Positions 43,781 to 56,600 of a stretch of DNA of 64,000 bases are shown here, piece by piece. Origin of the DNA: Planctomycetaceae bacterium (GTDB taxonomy: Bacteria; Planctomycetota; Planctomycetia; Planctomycetales; Planctomycetaceae); NCBI GenBank assembly GCA_021732995.1, contig JAKFWA010000135.1, positions 62,001 to 126,000 on the forward strand, in the 5' to 3' direction. A model generated the notes under the pieces. That model was not told where the DNA came from. It ran no database searches and saw nothing but the letters and a program-made list of their open reading frames with translations. Positions within the stretch are counted from its first letter, which is position 1. Each line of letters starts with the position of its first letter. Both the position numbers and the translations under genes were made by a program.

Positions 43781-44682
43781 CTGGACCGATTACTCCGTTA
43801 CTCGTGGGATCGGCGACAGCGATAGAGCGGCATTCTACGGAAACTATGATCACACAGTATTCGATGTGCAGTTTAGATTCAATTCACCAGATTTAGACAC
43901 ATTGATTCTTCATTCCACTGCAGGTAGGATTGCAGCCGCTGCGGCTGAAACGACTTTGACCGAGAGGTGGCCGAATTGAACTTGCCCACGTTTTGCGGGC
44001 GTTCGACGAAGAGCGGCCCCTGAGTTGGTTCAATCAGCTCCGGCGAAGAACAGCTCTTCTGCAGGCAGGTCCTGTCCTTGTCGATGTCCGGTGCTTGCTC
44101 AGAATGGCCGCGATCAAATTCAGAAGGCTCACCAACTCCGCAAACAGCTCTTCGTTCCAGCTCCAGATTTGTATTGTTCGCAGCGAAGAAACAGGTGGCG
44201 ATCATGATCGATCCGCGCACCGCGTCGGGGCCTCGCGGGTGTTCTCTCGCTTCGTCATTCTAGGCCTCGGGAGTGGTGCTAACCTTTACTCTCGTCACGA
44301 CTTCAGGTCGTCGGATGGAGAGCCGCTTACGGGGCACTCGGGATAGATCAACTCCACGGAGTTTGGGACGGACTGAGGCAGCTCACACGCAGTCGTGGGG
44401 CCATTCTGGCGGCATTGTGCCGGCGATTTCAGTTGACGCTTGTGTGTGGTCGAGTGCGTGCATAGCGTCACCACACATCAAGATTTTCGACTGCGATCCT
44501 TCCGAGCCTATCCGCCCCCTGTCGGGTTGCGCTCCGGGCTCGCGGTGGATAGGTAGAACGCTCCAACTCTCCAATGTGAAATCTGCGCCATGCCCGACTG
44601 ACGTGCCAGTCGAGCATGGCTATTCTTGTGTCCGCAGTTGGAGACGCAGGCGAAGTGATGCGCTCGACCCAGAGGTGGCGTG
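43781..44682. other. 900-base intergenic region between two divergently transcribed loci
   Basis: It separates the minus-strand leader-peptide locus from the plus-strand giant gene and should hold both promoters. Frames at 43879-44220 (minus) and 43993-44346 (plus) have no recognisable motif, no good ribosome site and do not carry the shared leader. A hairpin lies near the giant gene. Confidence 0.45.
44589..44618. promoter_or_regulatory. Hairpin 65 bases upstream of the giant plus-strand gene
   Basis: CATGCCCGACTG and CAGTCGAGCATG are inverse complements with one mismatch, separated by a six-base loop. The position just before the start codon at 44683 would suit a 5' leader RNA structure or an operator. 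No transcription start is known, so the role is open. Confidence 0.4.
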
Positions 44683-47600
44683 ATGAAGTTCACGAGTTGG
44701 CTGGCAGGCTGGAAACGTCGGGATCGTCGCATGTCGCGGCGTGCAGAGCCTTTGGAATCACGCTGTCTGCTGGCAACCATGCCTCAACCGGTCTGGTTCG
44801 GTGTGGTGCAGCCTGGCGCAGCCGTGGACGCGGCGGGTTCAGCGAGCGGTTCCACCGGAGCGAACGCGGCACGCAATGGCGACGCGGTACCCGGGACCTG
44901 GATCGTTCAGTTGTCTCAGACGGGGATGGGTGTCGTCAGCGGCCCGGCGGATGCGGAACCATTCTTGAACGGCTTTGGCGCGGACCTGCGAGTGCTCAAG
45001 GGGCTCGGCTTGCCGGGGCAACTGCTCGTGCAGGCGAGTTCCGCGACTCGCAATCGCGCCAGCGCCGCTCTGGCCGCGAACCCCTACGTCGCCTACTTCG
45101 ACGTGAACAGCTATGTGTTTGGCCCCAACGAAGCCACGTTACTGCCCAACGACGCGGATATCAGCTTGTTGGCCGGTCTGAACAACGAAGGCCAAACAGC
45201 CGGATCGCCGGACGCCGATATTGACGCTCCCGAGGCCTGGTCCGCCGTCAGCACGCAGCTTGGTACCACTAACGGTATCAAGGTCGGCAGTCGCAACGTT
45301 GTTATCGGAGTCGTGGATTCCGGTATTGATTATACTCACCCGGATCTCATCGCAAATATCTGGTTGAATCAGGGCGAGATTCCCGCCGACCTGCCGGCGA
45401 ACTTGCGCCCGGCTGATGTCGACGGCGATGGCTTGATTACGTTCGTGGACCTGAATGCCAACACCAACAATGGCAAGGTCACCGACGGCAATGGTAATGG
45501 TCTGATCGACGCAGGAGATCTGCTGAATTCTAAAGTCAATCCGTTGTGGGCCAACGGGCGCGATGACGATCTTAACGGCTTCAAAGACGACTTTGTCGGC
45601 TGGGACTTTTTCACAACGGAGTTCAGTTCGTCCGGGCAAGTGACGTTTCAGGGTGATAACGATCCGCTGGACGAACATCGGCATGGCACACACGTCGCGG
45701 GTACGATCGGAGCTGTCGGTAGCAATTCGCGGTTTGTAGACAACAAGCTGCGATTACTGGCAACTTCCGCCGGCGAGGACCGCAGCGTGGGCGTCGTTGG
45801 CGTCAACTGGGACGTCTCTTTGATGGCCCTGAGATTCCTGGGGCCGAACAACCGCGGTTCGACGGCAAATGCCATTGAGGCATTGAACTACGCCACGATG
45901 ATGAAGAACCGCTATCAGCCCTTGAATGGTGAGCCGGGAGCACCTCCGGTTTCCGGCGGTGCCAACATTCGCGCAACCAACAATAGCTGGGGCAACCCCA
46001 CCGATCAGAGTCGAGTTTTGCGTGATGCCGTTGCGGCGCAGGCCGCAGCCGACATCGTGTTTGTCGCCGCAGCAGGTAATGGCGATCAGTTTGGTCGCGG
46101 ACAGGACAACGATCTGATCCCCCATTTTCCTGCCAGCCTGGAAAATGATCATATTATCTCAGTAGCCGCTGTTGACTATCAGGACCGCCTGGCACCATTC
46201 AGCAATTACGGTGTGCAATCGGTAGATATCGCGGCTCCCGGATCAGCCATTCGCAGCACAATTCCGGGCGGCCGTTATGGAGCCTTAAGCGGCACCAGCA
46301 TGGCGACGCCGCACGTGACTGGCACCGTTGCGTTGCTCGCCGCCCTGCATCCGGACGCAGATGCACATGAACTTCGCAGCGCGGTGCTGCAGAGTGCCGA
46401 CGTGAAGCCACAACTCACGGGCAAGCTGACAACCAATGGCCGCCTGAACGCATTTCATGCGGTGCTGGCAGACACGATTCGGCCACGGGCGGAATTGCAG
46501 CCGATCGCGATTACCGACGTGAACGTGGGATCGACCGGAAGCCTCATCAATATACGCTACCGCGACAATACGGCAGTTTCAGTATCCAGCTTTGGTAATG
46601 CAGATCTCGTTGTTACACGTGACGAAACTGGCGAAACACTGCCCCTCGTCTATCGAGTTTTCACCACTCCGCTGGATGGCCCCGATCGAACCGCAAGTTA
46701 TCAGATTACGCCGCCCGGCCTTACTTGGGATGCCAACGATAACGGGAGCTACACGGTTCGGCTGGTGGATGGGCAGGTTCGAGATTCTTCCGGCAACTTC
46801 GCGACTGGTCAGGTGCTGGGATCTTTCGATGTCGACATTACGCTGACGGGCCAGTTCCTCGTGAACGATTTCGCGGATGTTGTCGATGCGAATCCGGGCG
46901 ACGGTGAGGCTCTGACTGCCGACAATAAGATTACGTTGCGTTCTGCTATTCTGGAAGCGAACGCGGACCTTGCGACGAACAGCATCGTGTTACCTGCGGG
47001 AACTTTTTCCTTCACGCTTGGAGCTAAGAACGAGAACGTCGGAGAATCGGGCGATCTGGACATCATCGGATCTCTGTCCATTATCGGCGCCGCTAACGGC
47101 AGCACCATTATTGACGCGAAGTCGCTGGATCGCGTGTTCGACGTGAGGCCGGGGGCTGCGCTCACACTGAAGAATATCACCATTACTGGTGGAACCGCGC
47201 CGAATGGAGAGCATGGTGGTGGTATTCGCAACGCGGGGACGTTGACAATCACCAATAGCTTGCTGGCTGGCAATTCCGCTGCAGGTGGCGATGGCGGCGC
47301 CCTGCAGACTGAGTCCAAGTCGACCACGTCCCTCACGAACGTCACGATTTCTGGTAATACTGCAGCGCGGGGCGGTGGCATCTTCAATGGGCCGAGCACT
47401 CTCTCGGCCGTGAACGTAACAATCGCTGAGAATATCGCGACATCGATCGCAGGTGGTGTCTATAGTGAAGTCAACGCCAAGACGCAGATCAGGAATACGC
47501 TGGTTGCGAAGAATACGGCGGCCTCAAATCGCGACGTCTTCGGCGCGTTTGTCTCCGGCGGCAACAATCTCATTGGCGACCCGACCGGCTCGACGGGCAT

Positions 47601-50600
47601 TCCGCGCGATGTGGCAGGGAACATCCTGGGAACAACGGCGGTCCCTCTCGATCCGTTGCTGGGGCCGCTGAGCGATAACGGGGGCTCGTCGAAGACCCAC
47701 GCTTTGATTTCGGGCAGTCCTGCGATCGAAGCAGGTAACAACACTGACGCCCCGCCGGTTGACCAGCGCGGTGAACTCCGGCGACCTGGTGGACTGGGCC
47801 GCGTTGACATTGGCGCTTTTGAGCTGCTCAAAGGCGAAGTACGCGGTATTGCCTATCACGACGCCGACGCGGACGGAGTCCAGGATCTCGAAGACAAGAA
47901 CGGCAATCAGAAACTTGATTCCGGTGAGGATCTGGACGGTGATGGAAAGCTTGATCACGAACCGGGCTTGAAGGGGTTCGTGATCTATGTCGATGAGAAT
48001 CACAATGGCCGTCGTGACGCCAACGAGCGAACCACCACCACCGGGCTGGATGGCAGCTTTGTGTTCACGAATCTGCCGCCTGGGACCTACACGATTCTGC
48101 AGGAAACCGCTGATCATTTTAATCAGACCTTTCCGCGAACAGCGAATTTCAGCCCCGAGCAGATTGAAGCTGGTGGTCGCCCGTCGGCAGTTGTGTCCGC
48201 CGACTTTAACGGCGACGACAAGCCCGATCTCGCCGTAGCAAATGAACTCAGCCACGACATCCTCGTGTATCTGAATACTGGTCGTTCGACGTTCCAGGAG
48301 CCGACTCGGATTATACTTGGCCCGAATACTGTCCCATCCGCGCTGGCAGCCGCGGACTTCACGGGGGATGGCCGAGTGGATCTGGCGGTAGCAGACCGCT
48401 TCAGCAAGGAGCTTGTGCTGCTGGAGAATCAAGGAGCGAACGAGTTCGAACTTCGCGCGCCTCTGGCTCTCACCGGAACGCCAACATCACTGTCAGCCGG
48501 CCGACTGGATGCGGGGAGCAGCTTCGACCTGATTACTACTTTTGATGATGCTGACCGAGCTGTTGTATTACTCAATTCTGGAACTGGTGATTTTACAGTA
48601 TCAGCCAGCCTTGTTACTGGAGATCAGCCAGTCGCCAGCGCCCTCAGGGATTTTGATCGGGACGGTGACTCAGATCTGGTTGTGGTGAATCGAGGTGGAG
48701 GCTCGTTGTCGATCTACGCCAATACCAACGGCGTATTCGGAACACCCACCGTGATCTTCGGCGGCGGCCAGGGCCCTCAGGCGATCTCCGTCGCCGACTT
48801 TGATCTCGATGGGAAACTCGATCTGGCTGTCGGTATCGCCAGTGCGTCGTCGACGTCATCGATCGCCTTGTTTCTCGGAAAAGGTGACCTGACGTTCGTA
48901 GCGCCTGTGACGTTCGCTGGAGGTCTGAATCCTGTCGCTTTGCAGGCGACCGATGTCGATAGCGACGGTGCTGCCGATCTGGTTATCGTCAATCAGAGCA
49001 CGAACTCATTGTCGATTCTGATCAACACATCCGAAACCACGGCGAATATGACTGTCGGGCAATCGGGCCCTGCGACATTGCCGAGCAGCGGTACGGTTGA
49101 TAACGCAAAGAGTATCAAGGTAGCCAACGACACAAATGGTGGCCCCAGTCTCACGGATATCGCATCTTTCGGAAGCTCAATCGCGTCGCTCGGCGATTTG
49201 AACGGTGACGGTGTGACGGATCTCGCAGTCGGAGCGAGATTCGACAGCTCGGCTGGTGCGACTCGTGGAGCCGTGTTCGTGCAGTTCATGAATTCGAACG
49301 GCACGGCAAAAAGTGCCGTGAAGATCGCGAGCGACACCAATGGTGGCCCCACACTCGCGGATGGTGACTACTTTGGTCGAGCGGTGGCGGCGTTAGGCGA
49401 CCTGAATGGAGATGGCACGGCTGATCTGATCGTGGGCGCCGAAGGTGATGATACCAATAGCGCTGGTGGAAGCTTCTCGAATCGCGGCGCGGCTTATATA
49501 TTACTGCTGAATTCAAACGGCACCGTGAAAAGCAGTGTGAAGATCGCCAGTTCCACGAACGGCGGACCCGCTCTGCAGGATGGCGATCTCTTCGGTCGCT
49601 CGGCGGTATCCCTCGGTGATCTGGATGGCGATGGTGTGATCGATGTCGCTGTTGGAGCAGAAGGCGACAGCTCTGGCGGGGCGGTACGAGGTGCAGTGCA
49701 CGTGCTGTTCTTGAATTCCAACGGCACCGTGAAGAGTAGCATGAAGTTATCCAGCGGCACCAATGGTGCACCGACGCTGGCTGACTCTGACCGCTTTGGA
49801 CAAGCGGTGGCATCACTGGGTGACGTTAATGCAGATGGCGTGGATGATCTCGCCGTCGGTGCCGGTCGGGACGATACCGGCGGCTTTGATCGCGGTGCTG
49901 TTCATGTGCTGTTTTTGAACTCAAACGGCACAGCGAAGAGCAGCGTCAAGTTCGCCCACGGCACGAACGGCGGCCCGACTCTCACCGATCAAGACCGCTT
50001 CGGCAGTGCCTTGGGGTCTATCGGCGACCTGAATGGTGACGGAATTACAGATCTGGCGGTCGGGGCGAGTCGAGATGATACGGGTGGCATAGATCGCGGC
50101 GCTGTCCACGTGGTCCTGTTAAACACTAACGGCACGGTGAAGAGCAGTTTGAAGCTAGCCAATGGCACGAATGGCGGCCCGACTCTTGCCGACAGCGACT
50201 ATTTCGGCATCGCGGTAGCAGGGCTGGGCGATCTGGATGGCGACGGAGTCACCGATCTGGCTGTTGGAGCCTTTGGCGATGATACTGGTGGTTCACAGCG
50301 CGGGGCCGTGCACGTGTTGTTCTTGAACGCTGCCCCGCCGCTGTTTGACTTCGGCGATGCGCCTGATACGAACAGCGGTACTGGGAGCGGCAATTATCAG
50401 ACGCTGCTAACGAATGACGGTCCGCGACATGCGGTCAATGGGTCGCAGACATCATTGTTCATGGGGGCGCGAGTTGATGGTGAGAACGATGGCGTTCCGG
50501 GCGTCCGGGCAAATGGTGATGACGTAACGACGTCGCCGGATGACGAGGATGGCCTGGCCGAGCCTGCTCAGGACTTGATACTCACGGTCGGGACATCTCC

Positions 50601-53600
50601 GGTGGTGCGCGTGCGTGCGACGAATACGACCGGCTCAGTGGCAACTCTTTACGGCTGGATCGACTTCAACCGCGACGGCGTGTTTGATAACGAGAACGAG
50701 CAGACGTTTGTGGAAGTTCCCGACGGAACGAGCAACGACACGTTCATTCTGGCCTTTCCGACGATCCCGGAAGACGCCTTCGTCGGCAGGACCTACGCCC
50801 GCTTCCGCCTGAGTAGCGACATCGCCGCCGCGAACTCCACCGGCCCAGCCACTGGCGGTGAAGTGGAAGACTACGTCGCGACAATCACCCATCGCAGCGA
50901 CGGCACTGTCAGCAGTGTGAAGACGGTTAAGATTGCGCACCAGATGAATGGGGGGCCCACACTCTTGGACAATGGCCTCTTCGGTGCCTCAATGGCCTCG
51001 ATAGGTGACCTGGATAGTGATGGCGTGACCGATCTGGCTGTCGCAGCCAGGGGTGACGATACGGGTGGCTTCGAACGTGGAGCGGTTTATGTGCAGTTCA
51101 TGAACTCGAATGGCACGGTCAAGAGTGGCGTAAAAATTGCGAGTGGCATGAACGGCGGACCCATACTCGTGGATCGTGACACCTTCGGCACTTCAGTGGT
51201 ATCCGTAGGTGATCTAAACGGCGATGGTGTCACTGATCTAGCTGTGGGTGCCAGCAACGACGACACAGGAGGCCAGGATCGCGGCGCAGTGCATGTGCTG
51301 TTGCTGAACGCGAACGGCACAGTAAAAAGCAGTGCGAAGATCGCCAACGGAACCAATGGTGGCCCGACATTGGCAAATTATGACCGCTTAGGTACTTCAG
51401 TGGCGTCCCTCGGGGACCTTGACGGCGACGGAGTTACCGATCTGGCCGTCGGAGCACACCTTGATGACACGAACGGGACCAGTGGTCTCAACTCGGATCG
51501 TGGAGCCGTGTATGTGCTCCTGTTGAACTCGAACGGCACCGTGAAAAGCGGCCTGAAAGTTGGCAGTGGCGTAAACGGGGGGCCCACGCTGGCGAACAAT
51601 GATTTGTTTGGAGATTCGGCTGCGTCACTGGGTGATTTAGATGGGGACGGCGTGACCGATCTGGTTGTCGGCGCTCATGGCGATGACACCGGCGGGAGCG
51701 ATCGAGGCGCGTTGCATGTTCTGTTGTTAAACGCAAATGGCACTGTGAAGAACAGCGTGAAAATCACGAGCGACGCCAACGGCGGACCCACGCTCAGTGA
51801 CAGCGATCATTTTGGTGTCGCCGTAGCTTCGCTGCCAGATCTGGACGGAGATGGAGTGAACGACTTAGTCGCTGGGGCCACCGGCGATGATACAGGAGGG
51901 GATGGTCGTGGTGCTGTGTATGTACTGCTGCTGAATGCCGATGGTTCGGTGAAGAACAGCTTGAAGTTGGCCAACAGCACGAACGGCGGCCCAGAGTTGG
52001 TGAACAATGATTTCTTCGGCAGTTCGGTAGCAATGCTCGGTGATCTCGACGGGGACGGCACGACCGAAATGGCGATTGGAGCTCGCCGTGATAGCATCGT
52101 CGGTGATCGGCGTGGTGCGGTGTATGTGGTCTCTTTGAATCCCCGTTTTGATACTCTCGGTCCTGATCTGATTACCGGAACTGTCAATGCAGACAGCCTG
52201 CTAGGCGGTGATGATGATGACACAATCGCTGGTCTCGCAGGAAATGACACCCTGTTGGGCGAATTTGGCAACGATCAGCTCATCGGAGGAATAGGAAACG
52301 ACTCGCTGTTGGGTGGCGATGGCAATGATACCCTGAGGGATGGATCCGGAAGTGACACGCTGCTGGGCGAGGACGGGGATGACGTCATTGAAGTCTCGGG
52401 TTCGGTCGCTGCACTCCAGATTGACGGCGGGGCGGGTGTCGACGAACTGCGGCTCACTGGTGCTGGAATCTTCGTCGATCTTACCGCGCTTCCGGATGGA
52501 CCGCTGCAAGGAATTGAGAGTATTAACATCGCGGGCAGTGGTGTGAATACGCTGACTCTGAATTTGCAGGAGGTGCTTGATCTCAGCGACTCGGATGAAT
52601 TGACTGTGCGGCGTGACGCGGGTGATATCGTCAACATCGGGGCTGGTTGGATCCGGGACGGTTCAGATACCATCGGCTCTGAAACCTTCACCATTTATAG
52701 ACAGGTAGATGCCACTCTTCGGATTCAGATTCCTTCCGAGTTCCCGCTGAACGCCCTGAACGGCGCGAACGGCTTCCGTCTCGATGGAATTGATGCGGGA
52801 GACAGATCTGGTATCAGCATCGGCTCCGCTGGGGATCTCAACGGTGACGGGTTTGATGACATCATCGTTGGCGCCACGGGAGGCGATCCAGGCGGACGCA
52901 ACTACGCTGGTGAAACCTACGTGATCTTCGGAAAGGCCAGCGGATTTACGGACAACCTCAGCCTTACTGCGCTGAACGGCACCAATGGATTCCGGCTGGA
53001 TGGAGTGGATGCGAATGATTTGTCCGGCTGGTCGGTCGGTCGAGCCGGAGATATCAACGGGGATGGCTTCAGTGATCTCGTAATTACCGACCGGTCAGAC
53101 GGTGAAGCCTGGGTGATGTTCGGAAAGGCGAGTGGATTCTCTACGAGCCTGACGCTCAGCTCGTTGACCGGTTCGAGCGGCTTCCGGATTACGGGCGGCA
53201 GCTTCGGACTGACGGCTTCCACGGCGGGTGATGTGAACGGCGATGGATTCGACGACCTGCTTCTGGGTGCGTCGGAATCGAGTCCCAACGGAGCCTTCAG
53301 CGGTGCGGCTTACCTTGTGTTTGGCAAGGCGAGCGGGTTCTCCAACGCCCTCAGTCTGACTTCGCTGAACGGTACTACGGGCTTCAGGATGGATGGTATT
53401 GAAGCCGGCGACTTTGCGGGCATCAGTGTGAGTTCCGCCGGAGATATCAACGGCGACGGGCTGGATGATCTGCTCATTGGAGCTTCACAGTCGCACTCCG
53501 CCAGCGCGAATCCTCCGGGCGAGGCGTATGTGGTATTCGGGAGTCAGAGCAGTTTTCCCGCCAGTTTCAATTTGAACACGCTGAATGGAGTCAACGGCTT

Positions 53601-56600
53601 TCGGATGATCGGCCTCGATGACAGTTTTGGCCGTTCGGTGCGTTCAGCGGGCGATATCAATGGCGACGGGCTGGCTGACGTAGTCGTCGGAGCCATCTTT
53701 GCAGATCCCTCCGGTATGGGTAATGCCGGCGAGTCCTATGTGCTCTTCGGCGACACGGACGCATTCCCGGCCAGTCTGTCGGTGAGCACGCTCAATGGAA
53801 GTAATGGCTTCAGACTCAGCGGGCTCAATGCGGGCGATTATCTTGGAAGCAGTGTCAGATCAGCGGGAGACTTTAACGGTGACGGCATTGACGACCTGTT
53901 GGTTGGAGCCAGCAGTGTTGACCTACCCGGAGCGAATAATGCGGGTGCTGCTTATCTTCTATTTGGAAGCCCGACCGGTTTTGCGGCCAGCGTTGAGCTG
54001 GGCTCGCTGGACGGAACAACTGGGTTCCGCCTGTCGGTAGTCGATGCCGATGACTATGCGGGGATCGCGGTCGGCGCTGCCGGGGATATCAATGGCGACG
54101 GCTTCGATGACTTAATGATTGGAGCCACTGAAGCCGATCCGGGCGGCGACCTTTCTGCGGGTGAAGTTTATGTCATCTTCGGCAGCAACCATGCGGGACT
54201 GGTTGAACTGCAGGCCGGGACCGCTGCCGCCGATACGCTGACAGGTACACAGGGAGCAAATGCCGCGGATCTTCTGATCGGCGCTCAGGGTAGCGATATC
54301 CTCATCAGCGATGGCGGTGGTGACGTCCTGGTGGGTGGAGCTGGGAATGACACCGTCATGATAACATCCGTCGACTTCCAGAGGATTGATGGTGGCAGCG
54401 GCAGTGATACTTTGTTGGCATCTGATTCGGACTCGATTCTGAACCTGCTCCGGATTCCTGACAGCGCATTGACCGGGATTGAAGCGATCGATCTGCGCGG
54501 AGGAGTCAGCCAGACTCTGATTGCTACTCACAGGGAAGTGCTCAATCTGTCGGGCACTTCAAACACGTTGACGGTCTTCGCGGATGCGAATGATCTAATC
54601 CGGATTGGTGGCGGATGGACTGCTCATCCTCAACAAGATATCGGTGGCAGTCTCTACCAGGTGTTCACTCAAGGCTCCGCGACCATCAGAGTATCTGCGG
54701 CTGCCACAGTCCAGCAGTCTCTGATTATGACGGTTACGGACACGACTGACGGTATCGATGTTGATCGCGGTGACATGATCTCGGGGGATTCAAGCGGCAA
54801 GACGACTCTGCGAGCCGCCATCATGGAAGCGAACGCCACTGCGGGAGCGGACACAATCTTACTCGGCGCCGGCACGTTCACCTTGACTCTTGCGGGATCT
54901 GGCGAGAACGCGGCTGGCACCGGCGACCTCGACATCACGGACAATTTGACAATTACAGGGGCAGGCCGCGAGGTCACGTTTATCGATGCGGCGGATCTAG
55001 ATCGAGTCTTCCACGTGTTGCCTGGCAAGACACTCACGCTCTCGGGGATAACTGTCCGGAACGGAACGGTGAGCGGTGGCGGTGGCGGAATCTACAATCA
55101 AGGCACGCTAAATCTGGATTTTGTAGACATTAGTGGGAACGCTGCCACGTTTGGCGGCGGTTTGATGAATGAGGGTGTAGCGAATGTGACATCCACACTT
55201 CTGGACGGCAACACGGCAACGTCCAGCGGTGGCGGAATCAGCAATTCCAACTTCGCGAATTTAACCTTGCAGAATGTCTACTTGACGAACAACTCCGCAG
55301 GTGGCTTTGGTGGCGGCCTCGAAAATACCGGCGCTGCGTCTCTCAGCAATGTTCTTGTCCGTGACAATAAAGTCAGTACGACGAGCGGCGTTGGGGGCAA
55401 TATTTATCACAGCGGAGGTACGACATCGATGGCTCAAATGCTCATTGAAGATGGCAAGGCGCAGGATGGGGCTGGCCTCTATGCGGGCGGCGGTACCGTC
55501 ACGATTGCTGATAGTGAATTCACCAGCAACGCCGCGACTCGGAGTGGTGGCGGCGTCTACGTGTCTATGAGCAGTACTATGACGATTACTGGTAGCACGT
55601 TTGCTGGTAATACGGCGGCCAGCAATGGTGGCGCAATTCTCAATACGTCATCCAGCAGCGTGTCACTGACCAACAGCACGCTGTCCGGTAACTCGGCGAC
55701 GGCGAATGGTGGCGGTATCTTCGATCAGAACTCCGGTTCGCTGAACCTACTAAACAGTACGATCACTCTGAACTCCGCGGGTGCTGATGGCGGCGGTGTG
55801 ATCTCGGTGAATGGCTCAGCCACGCTGAAGAACACAATTGTGTCGGGCAACACCGCCGGGGTGTCAGGTGCGGATGTGCGGGGCAGTTTCATCTCCAGCG
55901 GGTCCAACCTGATTGGTGGTGTGGGATCCGCGACGGGATTCGGGACTTCAGGGGACATTATTGGGTTCAGCGCGCTCCTGGGACCGCTTCGAGACAATGG
56001 CGGACCTACCAGGACTCACGCTCCCCTCTCCGGTAGCCCTGCGATTGATGCTGGTATCAATTCCGGTGCGCCGACCATCGACCAGCGTGGATTCCCGCGA
56101 CCAAAAGATGGCGATTCCAATCTCACCGATGTAACGGACATCGGCGCTTTTGAAGTTTTCCTGGGGACGATCAGTGGTGTGGCCTTCCATGACCGTGACG
56201 GAGATGCGTCGCGTGACCTGGATGGCACGGAACCGGCCCTCTCCGGGTGGACAATCTATGTGGATCTCGATGGCGACGGACAGCTCGACTCCGGCGAGCC
56301 GAGCGTTGTTACTGCGTCTGACGGAACGTTCAAGCTCACCGGAGTTACGCCGGGCAACGTCGCGCTGCAGCAGGTTCCGCAAGCTGGATTCGCCGTCACC
56401 AGACCGCTGCCCATCAACGTCACCTTGACTGCCGGGCAAGATGTCACCGGAGTTCTGCTACCCAATCGCTTCACCAATCAAGCGCCGGTGCTCGCTGCAA
56501 CCGACGTTACCGCACTGCAACCATTCATGCCTCCGGCCGCTCAAGAGCGCGGTGTCCTGGTCTCACGATTGTTGGATGGTCAGACGGACTCCGACGCCGG

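Noticed and set aside
43879-44346. Minus 113-codon and plus 117-codon frames in the intergenic region
   Set aside because: They overlap each other on opposite strands with no recognisable motif or start signal.
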